Shown here: piece by piece, positions 36,266-49,282 of the stretch
Layout: each line of letters opens with the position of its first letter
How positions within the stretch are numbered: the first letter of the stretch is position 1
Assembly (NCBI GenBank): GCA_023362775.1
Contig: JALMGJ010000003.1
Location: forward strand, 78,474,355-78,538,354
DNA length: 64,000 nucleotides
Source of the DNA: Charina bottae
Lineage: Eukaryota; Chordata; Lepidosauria; Squamata; Charinaidae
Reading direction: 5' to 3'
The notes under the pieces: generated by a model
The model's database searches: none
Told to the model about the DNA's origin: nothing
The model's input: the letters and a program-made list of their open reading frames with translations, nothing else
Program-made: the position numbers and the translations under genes

Positions 36266-36739
36266 CTTTGGCTCCAATTTCTATTGTTTGATCTTGCGCA
36301 ATGACTTGGATGCCAAAAAGGGGAGAGGGGAGGAACTCATAAGATTTGGGCAATTTATTTTATGTTCTAATTTATTCATTACAGTTAATGAATTTGATTT
36401 ATATTCTACTTTTCTTCCCAGAGGGCCCTGGCTTTGAGGTGAGGCACCTGCAGTTATTCATCCTAGGATAAACTTTCATTATGAATACTGCAAAATAGTG
36501 GAAGATAAATAAAGTGACTGAAAGAGGTAAACCATAATATGATATCTGGTATGTAAAATGCCATATAGAACATACTCTAAAGATTTGCTACCATTTGAAC
36601 ATATTAATAAAAAGCATTTTAATGACTCTAGACCCTGCCACCCCTTCTTTATTTGGCAGAACCAGAAAGGACTCTTTCGTGTACTATTTACTTGGTCTGT
36701 TTATCAATCAAGTAACAAGAATTGCTGTAGGGTACTTAC

Positions 36740-36857
36740 CACAAATGTGTAATGCTGTGCAGACTTGGCCACAAATTCTGACTTGCATTCTCCAATACAG
36801 AGGAGTGCAGGACCAGAGCTAATGTCAGGCTCAGCTTGCCCCATTTCACACACAATT
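36740..36857 (-). CDS. PLXNA2: Plexin-A2 internal exon, end of first IPT/TIG domain
   Basis: The exon starts with one base that completes the split Gln codon, then encodes 39 codons from IVCEMG to HYTFV. It holds the cysteines that close the first IPT/TIG domain (IVCEMG and LLCIGECK). The acceptor is TTTGCAG and the donor is GTAAGT after a complete GTG codon (phase 0). An 18.8 kb intron separates it from the upstream exon and a 16.8 kb intron from the next. It is extracellular and should sit in the stalk of the receptor. No stop or frameshift is seen. Confidence 0.93.
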
Positions 36858-38812
36858 CTGCAAATGTAAAATCCATAGTCAGTTCTATAATAAGAAGAGA
36901 TGCTATTGCTATATATGCACATTGTTCACCCCATAATAGTATGGCTGATGCGCTCATCTGATGAATGAGCTAATTTTGGAGACTTTTTTTTTTGCTGTGC
37001 AGTAATTTAACAGAGGAGAAAGTCAGAATTAGATATAATTATTGCAAGCTGTAAAGTTGAGTGCTAAGCAAAGCACAAATGGCAAATACATTATACTATT
37101 GAAAAGAAAGTGTGAAGTTCTTGAAGTAATGGATGAGTTCATTAATGGGAACAGCTCTCATTGTAGGTCATGGTTTAATCAGCAACAAGCACACAAACTC
37201 CAATAGGATATCATAGACTTGACACATTTGTCCACATTAGAATGTTCTAATGGTGATGAGAGAATGAGTTAAATTGACATGAGGCAATAATATTTTCAGA
37301 TAAAACAGTGAATATGACATATTTGAAGTGAAAGAAAAAGTAACACATCAGTATTCAAACCAAGTAATTGTGGTTATAACATAAATGAATGGCCCTCTTC
37401 TCACCTTGTCTTCACATCATCAATCAATACATGGAAAAGAATGGGACTGTGGCCATTAGCTCTACAGTCTATGCTTGAATGGCAGATAAAGATGGACAAT
37501 ATACATATAGGTTCCTCCAAAATTTACAGGAATGAGTACAGGCCCTGAATGTGTTCAATTATACATTTAGTTTTATACTGCACTATGAGAAGATTGAACC
37601 AACAGGCATTCAGGGTTGGTCACCATAGTTGAACAAGTTGAAGAGAAACATGCAAGGTGAAGGTGTGTCTCTGTTTCTTATGTGTTGCTCTATTCCTTAC
37701 GATGGTTAATTCAAAGTGCAGTAAGTCAATAGGAGACTGGTGCTTTGAGACTCAAAGGAAAAAAAAGAGGAATGCCAGCCATGACAGCATCATAAATATT
37801 ATACATTTTAAGGTAGATATGGCTATAACAACAGATAATATAAACCTGTTTGATTTAGCAGACTGTAACCATCCTTCATGATACAATTATTCACCTCATA
37901 TTGGAGAAAATGCCAAACAAAATTTGCATTATCAATCAGCAATAGATTAATTGTCTCTTAGTCATACAATCTTAGTCTCTCTTCTAAAGCAGCTAATTTC
38001 ATTTTGAATGGAAGACCCTCCTATATAAAACACTTCCTTTACAATTAATCCAAAGAATTTCTTTTATTAAACAGACTAAAAATAAAATGAATACTTTTGA
38101 TTTCTACACAAGACAATTCAAGTATTCATCTTAGTAATTAAGTTTTATACTTATTGCTTTCTACTATTATGTTATTTAGCTAAAGTTTGTATTCACTTTT
38201 TTGTGCGCACCCAACATTATCCCTGAAGAAAGGTTCTGCTACTCCATCCTATTTCACCTTTGAAAAGCAAGGCATCATAACAGGTATTGTGTCAGAAATG
38301 AGCAAACAAGAAAACTGTTTCCTTCAAAAATGAACTGCTCTACAAGCATTCTAGGCAAACACTGAACTCTGATACAAATATGACTGATGTTTGAAAAATG
38401 CTTGAGGGAACTTTTACCTAACACTCCATCTTATTTTTGATTCTATCACCACCATTCCGTTCTAGGTTCCCAAAATCACTGAGGGTAGCAGATGACTGCA
38501 GCTCTGATTCAGACAGAGAAAGGCATGCCTGCAGAGGGATGCTGTCAGCACCTTTGTTTTCCAAAAGAAATACGAGAAGGAAACACACATATGATTTTTC
38601 TCATTCTTGCATGGATTGTTTCTACCTTGTCCTATATCCAGGGTACATGTGTACAAGAGAAGGGGAGAGAAACGACAATCAAAACAAGAAGGCTGGCTGA
38701 GGTGGTCTGTTTGTTTCCTGCCCCAATTTTACCAGCAGAAAAGGATCATCATCTTCCTTCCCTCTGTAAGCACCTCTGCTTGACTTCTTATAATACAAAA
38801 ACTGTTGTATCA

Positions 38813-40010
38813 AAGAATCATAGGCCACTTCATCTATTAACTGTCCTGTGCAGGAATCCAAATTAAAGCATCCATGACATATAGCTGTCCAGCCTTTCAT
38901 GAACACATTTAGTGAAAGGGAATACTACACCTCTTTGGATAATTAGCTCAATGGACTTATTGTTAGGAAATAAAATCTGTCTTCTCAAAACTTAAATCCA
39001 TTATTCTATACCATGCACTCAAGGATGACAAATGAACTGATCTTGGCCTTCTTCTGTGGGATATCCCTTCATGTACTTGAAGAATGCTAACACATTTTCC
39101 CTTCAGTCTTTTCTTTTAATGAATAAGCATTCTGAGTCTCTTCAATCTCTCTTCATAAGGATTTATTTCTGATCTTTTTATCATTCTCATTGTCCTTCTG
39201 TGAACCTGTGATTGCCATTTTTACAGCCACATCATACAGTTGATTCATATTTAATTGATAATTAATTACTAGTTCAATCTCTTTTCCATAGGTACTATAG
39301 GCAGGCCATGTATTTCCCCTTCTATACTTTGCATTTGATTTCTGTGTCCTAAGTGCATAATTGCATTTGTCTCTTGAATTTCATTCTATTATGATTCTCC
39401 AAATCCCTGTTAAGACAATTCTGAATTTTATTTCTGTGTTATCTGCTGATTTGATATGCATTCTATCAATGTCTTCATGCAAGTTATTGATAAAAATATG
39501 GAAGACTAGAGCACCCAAGACTGAACCTTCAGGCATCCCACTCAATAATTCTGTCTAGTTTAATAAAGAACATTTTTCAAGTCAGCTACTGTACATACAG
39601 TTATCAAGCCATCAAGACCAGGGTTAACTAAATTGCTATGGAATGTTTTATCAAATGCTTTGATAAAACTAAGGTATATTATACCTACAACATTCTTACA
39701 ATCTGCTAAGGAAATTACCTGATTAAAAATGAGATAAGGCAAGCCTGGTATGATATTGAAAAATTAATACTGATTTCTGGTAACTAGCAATATGTTTCCA
39801 GGAATCTATATTAGATTGGCTGGTCTACGGCACCCTAGATGTTGGAAAACACTTGCTCTCCTATAGTCATCTGCTTTTTCATCTGTTTTCCAGAATTTTT
39901 TCAAGATAATATACAATGGCACAATCATACAATTAGCAAATCCTTCAGTGCCCTAGGATTCAATTGATCTGTCCCTAAAGATCTAAATTCATTCAGGGTA
40001 AATAGGTATT
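38813..40010 (-). pseudogene. Older CR1 LINE copy, reverse transcriptase and 3' end
   Basis: The antisense 3' end begins CAAAGAATCATAGGCCACTT and CCTGTGCAGGAATCC. The frame at 39742-39560 has VVGIIYLSFIKAFDKTFHSN, aligning with the same region of the younger copy at 33458-34960. It is more diverged, with many stops. Its 5' limit is unclear and may extend past the CCCTTT repeat to about 40500. Confidence 0.7.
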
Positions 40011-40049
40011 CCCTGGCCATGATTTTTCATGAATTAAACTTCAGTCCAG

Positions 40050-40106
40050 CCCCTTTCCCTTTCCCTTTCCCTTTCCCTTTCCCTTTCCCTTTCTCTTTCT
40101 CTTGAA
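40050..40106. repeat. (CCCTTT)n hexamer repeat
   Basis: About seven CCCTTT units, drifting to CTCTTT. It differs from the vertebrate telomere unit CCCTAA, so it is an ordinary simple repeat. Confidence 0.9.
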
Positions 40107-42244
40107 TAGTTCTGTTTTTTTTCTTTGGTGCCTGCTAACATTTTGCCATCTTCATTGAGTAGCTGGTAAATTGATTTATTTTCTCAGTTCCTTCCTTTCT
40201 TTCCTTTCTTGTCCTTTTATTTTGAACATATCCAAAGACTTTCTTATTGTTATTAGCATATTTTGTCAACCTCTGTTCATTCTGAGCATTAGACTTTCTA
40301 ACACCATTTCTACAATTCTAGACTATTTCTCTGTACATTTCCTCTTTCCATTTCCTATATGTGTCCTTTTTGTTTGCAGATCTCCATTAAGCTTTTTGTA
40401 CAGTTGAATTGGCTTCTTCTGCTATCTTTTATTTTTTCCCTCATTGGAATTGTTTGTACTTTTAATATATACTTTTAAAGGAACTTCCACCAATCTTAAG
40501 CATCTTTTCCCAACAGTTTGTCCTACTATGGATGTCAGCTCTTTCATTTTCTGAAGGCACAATGACATAGCATTCTTCCCCAATCTGGGTGCTTGCCAGA
40601 AAAGTGAACTTCAACTCCTAGAATTGTCAGCAATGGCCACTCTTTTTAAAGGCCTCTATAACAATGATTTTTTCATCCTTTGATACATTTGAATAATAAC
40701 ATCCACAGGCTAGTATAAAATTAAAGATGGTACAGTAATTCCTATCGACCATCTGATCTGAGATAGAAGTTCTAATTCATGCTAGGCAAAAACCACAGGT
40801 AACCCTGTTAGAATATGGTGCTTTTGGAAGAGGTCTAGGGGTCTGATTACTTTGTTAAGTGGCCCTTTACCAATATTAACCTAATTGCTGCTGATAGATA
40901 GCAAGGACATAGTAAATCAATACTGTCTCAGAATCCAACCTGCCCACAGAACCCCTATAAGAGGCCTTTTATCCAGATTCAACTTGAAAAAGCAGCCGAT
41001 CCTTACTATTATCTGCCCAGGATAAGTGTTCTAATGATGTTAAGAATCTTTGAAAGCTTGAGAGTGCTAATTAGGGTTGTGATTATAAAATCAGGGTTTC
41101 CTAGTATCATCAAAAGAGGATAATTTTAATAATCCCTCTTTCTTCTAAAAATAAAATGAAATACTATGGCATATAAAGTATAATGGCTAAGCAGCCCTTC
41201 TTACTCTAGCTTATGATGGCATTAGTGCACCGCCTCAAGCTATTATAGTAATAATATTACTTTGCTCTTCTATAGAATATTTTATGTGAGGATCAAAAAG
41301 TACTTTACAAGCACTAGGACACCCATACCACTCCAGGCAGGAACAAAAGATAAATATAGCTTTTCTGCTTTTTGAGAGGAGACAACCAAGACAGTTAGCA
41401 ATTTTGTGATTTGCCTAAAATGAGTTAGGAACAGAATCTCCCACAGCAGCCATAAGAAATACACTGTTTCCTCAAACCAGAATCTGTAAACTCTTATCTT
41501 ACAATGTGAATTTTTGCTGGCATCGACAGATCTGTTGTCTCCACCAACTTCACTTCAATTTTCAGGCAACAGGCAATTGAAAAAACAAAACAAAAAACAA
41601 GTCTAAGGTTTCTTCAAATCTTGACCTCACTACTAGCTCTCCTGTAATCATTAGCATTTAACAATGATATTTTATTTATTATAGAATTGTTATAGCATGA
41701 AGTCCAGCTGCAGCAGAATAAAACTGATGTAAATTATTAGAAAAGGCTCTACCAGTTCAGACTGCAAGTGGGTAAATCACATTTTAATACCCCTTATAAA
41801 TTGAACATTGACATAATCAATTACAGAAAAAGGCTAGGACTTTCTCCCTGAGGTGTAATTTTTTTTTTTGGTTGGCCATATATAAGGAGAAACATTCAAA
41901 AAGAATTCTTCCAATTGCAATTCTGAAGATCTGGAGTCAGTGATTTCAGTACTTGTGTGGGCTGATCCTAAATCTGTTGATTCTAATAGGAGTACATGTC
42001 AGATTACCCATATGAGAAGTGTTTTGGCAAATTGCATCCTTTACCAGCAAAGCGTTCTCATGATGACGTGAACGCCAGGTGGCTAGATAACAAGCATTCC
42101 CATAATTTTGAATGGCGTTGTTTACATCTTCATGAGATAGGGAGCGAGAAGGTACCATGTTATGGCTAGCAATGGAAATCTTCCCATGAGAACAAATCCT
42201 CCTGATTTCCTTCTGTGGGAAGCCTTGCCCAGGCCCCCTGAGCA

Positions 42245-42760
42245 AGGAGGGGGGGGAACTCAGTGCTTAGATGCAGCACTGCTACCCAATAGCAGGACAT
42301 GCTATGTGCTTTAGGCCTAATGCTTTGGGCCTAGTGTGTGTCACAGCTAACTTCCAGCCAATGAGAAAGCTAGAAGAACTGAATATACAACCATGCAAAA
42401 TGGTGTTCTATGCTTCTTGATTTCTAGTGTCTTTTAGCCATGTAGATCTTCACGTGTTCACTTCCCGTGGACTGGGCAGAGTGAGCTATGCCTGGCTTTG
42501 GGTATAGGCCATGGCAGGAACTCTGGCCCTGGGATCAATACACGGAACTCTGCTTATAAGTTTGTTTTTGTTTTTTCCTTTGACAATGCTGTACCATGTA
42601 TATTCAACTTTTTCCTTTTTGCGATAATGTGATTGTATATACATTATTGCCTTATGCTACCAGTAAACACTGTTAGCCCTAACAAGCTGCATTCTTGTCT
42701 GTTTATTCTCAAGCCTCGCGTTTTTTCCCCTTTAAGCCAGCGTATATCCCATCAGTACAT
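42245..42760 (+). other. Unclassified segment with LTR-like features
   Basis: Sequence unlike the surrounding AT-rich intron, with CCAATGAGAAAGC, a possible TATA region (CTTATAAG) near 42555, and T-rich and GTTTATTCTC stretches. I find no matching second copy, primer site or duplication in the window. It could be part of a solo LTR, but the evidence is thin. Confidence 0.2.
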
Positions 42761-44917
42761 AGGTGACCTGAGATTTAAGCAGTTGAGATTATCTTGAGGT
42801 TCTGAGAACTTACTATTGTCTTCTTGCACATTACTGAACTTGATTGTTGAAGAAAAAAGCAGATATAGAATCCACACGCATAGATTTTTTTGGTCAAAAG
42901 GACTTTGTGCCTTGACTGTATAAGAACATTATCTTGCTTAATGCTCCTGCACTTTTATCAACTTGTATATATTATTAAAAATACAAGTGGCCAAATGTCA
43001 AAATGATTTTGTAGTTTTGTTAGATTGCGGAGAAAGGGTTTTTCAATTTTTATGCAGGAGGAACCAGAAGAATGTATTACAGGAGAGAATGGAGGTGCTG
43101 TCACAAAGAGGGAGAGGATGCAGAGCCTCTGCCCATCTTCCCCTTCCCCCTTTTCACATCCTATTGCATGGTTCCTGGACCTTCTGGCAACTTCTTTTCT
43201 GTAGGTCCACTTCCAAGTCCTGAAATTCCCCCACTTTTCCCCCCCTCCATGCTTGCTAGGCTGAGAGTTGTAATGCAATGCCTTTGGAAAACATCAAGGC
43301 AACAAGATGGGAAAGACTGGCTGGGAAGATGTTCTAGAATAAGACAGCAGAGGTGGCAGCAGTGGAGAGTCACTCCCTCAGTCATCTGATGGAGAGAGAA
43401 TGGAAGTCCACTGTTCAGTATGCCCATTAGTGAAAAGGCTCCAGGAGCACTGGCATCCATGGAAGGGGAGGGTGTCATATTTGTCAAAAAAAAGTATAGC
43501 AGTTGTAGCAGCACAATAAAATCTCTGTCCCTTGAATGTGCATGCAACATTGACATACATAAGGAGTAGGGCTTCTATTGGGCTGTGGTAACCACCACCA
43601 TGCTTTCTTTGACTTTCCCTCCATTGTAGATGTTGGGATGTAAAAGGAAAGGCAGATTCCCACAGCAGAGTATAGCATAGCTACAGTTACCATTTTTTAT
43701 TTTCTAGCAGTACTCCTTTGTCTTTTATTAACCTCTTTTTCTGTGGAGCTGGTAGAATTGCATTTGAGAGAGGACCATAAATAAACAATTCTCTTCGATT
43801 GATAAATAAATAAGTATAGCAGGGATTGTATACTTGCTTAAAAGTTCTTGCCAGAGCAGCAGTAAGCTACTACAGAACACACAGTTAATCTAAGAAAACT
43901 CTGCCATAAGATCGTCACTATTACAAATAGCTCTTAGCAGATTTAACATTAACTATAAGAAATACCTCTTTTGGCCTTTAGAAATACAAAGGCAGATCCT
44001 TTCTCTATTTACTGAGAGCACTTTCATTGGCACAGTTTCACTCCACTTTAACTCCCAAGTTCCTCACAAATCAATCTGAAACTGACCTTCAGTTATCCTC
44101 TCTTCTGCCAGACTTGAATATACTGTAGTGAACGGGCAAGGGAACCCCATGAGTTCATCAGTTCTGCCTGCAACTGACTAATAGGAGAGTTCAAAACAGG
44201 ACTCAAGCAGTGCCTGCCCCCCCCCCGAGATGCTGTAGCTTCAAAAGTCTCATACCCTCACCCCACACACTCCAAAAAGAATTGAATTGCTAGAATGCAT
44301 CCATGGTTTTGGTACATGTTGCAATAACAATAACAATAAATCATTGTTACAGGGAGGGCAGGTCCCATAAAACAGAAGGTTCTATTCACCTCTATCTTTT
44401 TAGTTTTATTTAAAAGCTGAATGCCCTCCCAACTACTCACAAGCCCTTCCCTCCTTGCACTCTGCGTGTTGCAATGATCCTCTACTTGCTGCCACTGCTA
44501 GTCTCTCCTACCTTCTGCCTTATTCCCTGTACACCCTGAACACACAAGACTAAGCAGGCAACAGAAGAGGAGTGGCATAGATATTGCAAGCAATGACAGT
44601 AGCCGCTGCAAAGATTAAGGAGAGAAAAGCACTCTGTTTCAGTAGCCATCATTGATGGACATGGAAAAGATGTCCCATCCTGCCTTCCAGGACTTACTGC
44701 ATTCTAGGGCCCTATGCCACCAGCCTGGCCAGCGCCTGGCCGATGACTAGCCATGCCACTGCTGCCCCTCTGTTAGGACTGCAATAAGTTTTCTGTTATT
44801 CTGTTTTCTTTACGTAGCTGATAAAGAGACAATTGCTGCAACAGTTTGGTAAAAGTATAGATGGGCATGTCTAGGAGATATTTACTTAGAAAAGGAAAAT
44901 AAATAAATAAAAAACAA

Positions 44918-45955
44918 CAGGCTTCAGTTGAACCCTGGCAAAACCGAGTGGCTGTGGGTTGATGGCTTAGTGTCTTCTGGGAAATTATCATCTTTGGTTC
45001 TCGATGGGGTAGCACTGCCCCATTCGGAACCGGTGCGGAACTTGGGGGTCCTTCTAGACTCACGACTCCTGCTCGAAGAGCAGGTGGCAGTCGTGGCTAG
45101 GAGGGCTTTTGCACAGCTTTGGCTGGTGCGCCAGTTACGCCCATTCCTGGATCGCGATGCCCTCCGAACAGTCACTCACTCTCTCGTCATCTCCCATGTA
45201 GATTATTGCAATGCGCTCTACATGGGGCTACCCTTGAAGACTATCCGGAAGCTACAGCTGATGAAGAATGCAGCCGCACGGGCGATTTTGGGTGCGCCAA
45301 GATCTGCACATGTAACACCTTTGCTCCGTGAGCTGCATTGGGTGCTGGTTTGCTTCCGGGTACAATTCAAGGTGTTGGTTTACCTTTAAAGCCCTACATG
45401 GCATGGGACCTTTACCTTTAAAGCCCTACATGGCATGGGACCTTTACCTTTAAAGCCCTACATGGCATGGGACCAGAATACCTGAGGGACCGTCTTATCC
45501 CCATATTATCGAACCGCCCCACCCGATCATTCAGAGAGGGCCTGCTACGAGCCCCATCAATTAGAGAATGTCATCTGATGGGGGCTAGGAGGCAGGCCTT
45601 CTCTGTAGCAGCACCCACACTATGGAACATCTTGCCCCCAGAGTTGAGACAGATCCCCTCCCTCCCTACCTTTAGGAAAGAACTGAAGACCTGGTTCTGC
45701 CACCTGGCATGGGAGGGAGGAAACAATAGTTCCTCATGGGGGTGGTTAATCCCGTAATTTTATAATGCCCTTCTTTTATTAATACCATCTCCCACTTGGT
45801 TTTTATATCTATTTATTATATTGATTGTATAAATTGTTGGTTTATATTTTATATTTTATATTTTTATCTAATCTATTTTATTGTAAACTGCCCAGAGTTC
45901 CCCATAGGGGGAGATGGGCGGTTATATAAATTAATTAATTAAATAAATAAATAAA
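44918..45955 (+). pseudogene. L2-type LINE, C-terminal reverse transcriptase and tail
   Basis: A 5'-truncated but well-preserved copy. The frame gives [68 protein letters not shown] and LLRELHWVLVCFRVQFKVLV. After a 32-bp triplication it continues GPEYLRDRLIPIL, APTLWNILPPELRQIPS and FRKELKTWFC. This order (LGVLLD, DYCNALY, LQL-NAAAR, LLRELHW, FK-L, YL-DRL, LWN-LP) is standard for the L2/CR1 clade. The tail ends GGGGGAGATGGGCGGTTATA and (TAAA)n. The triplication breaks the frame. Confidence 0.87.
45379..45474 (+). repeat. Three exact tandem copies of a 32-bp unit inside the L2-type LINE
   Basis: The unit TTTACCTTTAAAGCCCTACA...GGGACC repeats without mismatch at 45379, 45411 and 45443. A single unit fits the normal coding order (FKALHG-GP), so two extra copies were added after insertion. 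64 extra bases shift the frame and create a stop just after VLVYL. Confidence 0.95.
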
Positions 45956-46314
45956 ATGTAGAAGAAACAGCACAAATGTGAAGCACAGAAAGAAGCCTTG
46001 AGTAAAATTTTTGAGGGTCAAATTTCAGAGCCTGTCAGCAAAAAGGGGGACAAAACTGATGAACCATCTCCTATAGTCACTTTTGAGACAGGGAATACAC
46101 CACTGGGAGGGTATTCAATATATCCAATTATATTTATACTAGACACATTTTTACCTTTAGTTCAGGCTCTAGGAATTCAAGCATGCAGGAATCCATCTGC
46201 AAAGGTTAGGAAAAGACCAGTCCTAAGCTGGTGCTGCATTGGGCCCCCAAATTTCTGAAACTGGCCCTGGTCAAGTGTTCTTTTTCGGTGTCATTTTCCT
46301 CCAACACTCTAACC

Positions 46315-46449
46315 CAGTGTTTCTCAGCCTTGTCAACTTTAAGATGTGTGGACTTCAACTCCCAGAATTCCCTAGCCAGTCATGCTGGCTGGGGAATTCT
46401 GGGAGTTGATGTCCACACGTCTTAAAGTTGCCAAGGTTGAGAAACACTG
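46315..46449. mobile_element. Palindromic hAT MITE, family 2
   Basis: 135 bp from CAGTGTTTCTCAGCCTTG to CAAGGTTGAGAAACACTG, nearly self-complementary along its length. The centre reads ACTCCCAGAATTCCCTAGCC / GGCTGGGGAATTCTGGGAGT. The exact 8-bp duplication is CTCTAACC (46307-46314 and 46450-46457). It is a hairpin-forming MITE without coding capacity. Confidence 0.93.
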
Positions 46450-47336
46450 CTCTAACCCCTGCTTTCTACATCATGCATCTCATAAAATGGACTCTAATTC
46501 ACAACTGCTGGTGCCAGAATACACTTCTTAGCCTTTTCAGTTCCACAAGTCCTTCATTGTTTTTTGCTGTCGGCTATCCTTCTGTTAATGCTTTTAGTCA
46601 GTGAAAACACAATGCCTTAACATAGTCTTTCTTACCTTTCCTGCATGGATGAGCACGATCCTTCTTTCAGTACACTCACTCCCCCTTCCCCCGCATGAAT
46701 GGAAACTCCACAAAAACAAACAAAATAAGCAGCAAATACATGGACACCTGTCATTGGAGAAGGGTTGTTTGCCCGTCCTTTGTTACATGGCTGTTTTCTA
46801 ATTTTCAGCTGACATTTTTCTTAGTGAAATAAATGAATTGACTCCAGCAGAGGCCTATTTGGATTAAACTGCTGTCACTGCCTCACATGCTTAACAAATG
46901 GATGCCTGAATCTGGCAGCAAGGCTGGACGCATTCCAATTGTAGGGGGGAGGAGGATGAAGGTAAACCGCAAGGTGCTCCGGAGAAAAAGGTCTTATCAA
47001 AGCAGGAGGCCAGACTTGGATGGAAAACAAAATGCTTAATAAATAAGCATTTTAAAGGGTCATTTAATCCTTGAGCTAAAAATCCAGCTTCTCCACTCTG
47101 AGATGGCCTAACCTAGCCTAGATCACTGGGGTGCCACTGAATTTATACTACAGTAGCTGAGAAGCTGGCCTGACAAGAAGGAAATGTCAGGAATTTAGAA
47201 CCATGTGAATTGTGCTAGAAGCTGACTCCAGAAGTCATCTGGGAACTCATTAATCAAGGGTAAATTAAGCATATACTGTTAGTAACATAGGTTTCCTCCA
47301 CCCCAACAATGTGCCTTACAGGTCATGTTGGCACTA

Positions 47337-47672
47337 TGACGTGGTGGCTCAGTGGGTAATATGCCAGGCTTGTCGATCGGAAGATCACAAGTTCGGAGGT
47401 TTGAATCCCTAGCCATGTGTGCGGAGTGAGCTCCCGCACTAGCCCCAGCTCTTGCTAACCTAGCAATTCGAAAGCATGCAAATGCAAGTAGATGAATAGG
47501 TACCACTTCGGTGGGTAGGTAACAGCGTTCCATGTGTGTCATGCCGGCCACATGACCGTGGAAGCGTCTTCGGACAACGCTGGCTCTTCGGCTAACAAAC
47601 GGAGATGAGCACCGGCCCCTAGAGTCGGACACGACTGCACAACTGTGCGGGGGGAACCTTTACCTTTACCTT
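47337..47672 (+). mobile_element. Sauria-type SINE, full length
   Basis: GTGGTGGCTCAGTGGGTAAT (A box) and GAGGTTTGAATCCCTAGCC (B box), ending AGAGTCGGACACGACTGCAC, then GGGGGGAACCTTTACCTTTA. The tail matches the BovB-type end better than the 2631 copy does, which suggests a younger insertion. Confidence 0.83.
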
Positions 47673-48945
47673 TTATATGTAACATATAAGAAATCACATA
47701 GGATCTTGTTTTCAGTTTTACAATCTAAGTTTATAGAAATAAACAAGTGAGAGACTGTTTTCAAATGGTACATGCTTAAATTTCCAGTGACAATTGAGAA
47801 GAAAGCTCGAAGAACTACACCGATGCCTTAAGGGGAGGGAGAGGACAGATGTATTACCCAGGAGTAATCCACTCTTACATTAAAGGAACTCTGGAAAAGA
47901 CCCCAATGAAACTTAGATGAACAGTTTATTTAGGCTGAGAATCATTATCATTTTAAAAAAATATTGAATTGTAGCAACTGTTGTTACCATTATCATCAAC
48001 TCTGCCTTAATTAGGGTCTATTTCATCTCAAAACATGGCCAATAAAGTGTTTTTTACACATATAAGAGGACTACATCAAATTATCTGTTGTTACAACAAA
48101 TTTAAAGTAGCAAATAGATCATTGGACTTACAATGAAGACTCCTTTTTTAATGATGGAGATAGGCATCTTAGAGAGGGTTGTTCCCCCACTTGTTCTGAG
48201 AGACAAGGTCAATATATTTTATCTTTACTGGATCGGGATAAAAATTAAAATTTCACCCCTCCGAACCATCCTAGGATGTCCTCTTTCCACCATAGGGGAA
48301 AAAAAAGCCTCCATGGTAAGTGCAATGTTTCATATTCCAGCGGGGGAGAATGTCATCGGAGAGGAGAGTCCCCAAAAGTGGGGCAAATGAACTATGTCTA
48401 ATAGAAAATAAACAATCTGCTGGAGAATATGCCTGCCAAAGGACATCTCAGCCAAGGTGCAGATATTGGGTTTATAGTGCCTAACATAGAGGTAATAAAA
48501 ACTGGATTAAGAGTAAAAACTGAAGAAATAAAAGTACTCTGGTAGAATGAACTATGTGGAAACCACAACACACCCTACCTTGTCTAAAGATACCTTAGGA
48601 TGTAGGTGGAAAGAACGCAAAAACAATTATTGACTCCTAGGGAAGGAAGAAATCACTCTGTTGGATCCATGCAAAGAACAAGAGTTTTTCCTGGTGATAC
48701 ATAACTTTTTTCTGAAAGAAAGGGTCCCCTAGTTCTAATAATGTGGGGAACTGTTTGTTTACACATAATTTGACTACACATAGTTTAATGGTTATAAGCA
48801 TGGAACTTGTTTATGCCACTGCTGGCAAGAAAAAGTTAACCACTGCATTGAACAGATATTAAACTGAAAGGTGAAAAGTGGGTTGACTAATCTTGAAAGG
48901 AAAGAAAAGCTGGATTTACTTGGAGTTCAGGAGGTTTAACCATAG

Positions 48946-49282
48946 TAGGCTGACCATATTTCCTTGAGGCAAAAACGGGCATGTGGGGGGGGGGGCATGT
49001 GTGAGGGGGGGCATGCCCGTGTGCGTGCGGGGGTGTGGCGTGCACATGCGCGTGGTCGGTGTGTGCGGGGAGTGGGGGGTGCGAGGGGTGGGGCATGCAC
49101 GCGCATGTGCGGGCATGCGGAGGGTGCATGTGTACGCTTTTGGGGTGGTGGAGGGGTGTGTGCGTGCGCAGCAACTTTAAAAAATGGGACAAATTGGTTT
49201 TTTTTCTTAAAAAGATGGGATGGTCAAGAATTGTTTGAAAAACGGGACTGTCCCGTTCAAAATGGGACGTATGGTGAGCCTA
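48946..49282. mobile_element. hAT-type MITE, family 3, with a GT/GC-rich interior
   Basis: Termini TAGGCTGACCATA and TATGGTGAGCCTA match at 12 of 13 bases as inverted repeats. The flanks AACCATAG and AACCAAAG form an 8-bp duplication with one mismatch. Near the right end AACGGGACTGTCCCGTT and AAAATGGGACGTATGG occur. The middle 170 bases are a G-rich GTGCGTGCGGG-like degenerate repeat. The 337-bp element has no coding capacity. Confidence 0.82.

Larger units (their letters stand above)
19952..36739 (-). other. PLXNA2 intron, 16.8 kb, repeat-dense
   Basis: The most repeat-rich intron: hAT-like, CR1, SINE, Penelope, BovB, L1 and L2 sequences lie nearly end to end from 20213 to 31550. The stretch 23744-23985 looks repetitive but I cannot assign it. 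I see nothing definable in 25050-25800, 27900-28900, 31560-32740, 33020-33440 and 35050-36200. Confidence 0.7.

Noticed and set aside
40050..40106. Interstitial telomere repeat
   Set aside because: The unit is CCCTTT, not CCCTAA.
42245..42760. Endogenous retroviral LTR
   Set aside because: No clear ends, duplication or second copy; kept only as an unclassified segment.
45379..45474. CRISPR-like direct repeats
   Set aside because: The units are directly tandem without spacers, in vertebrate DNA.
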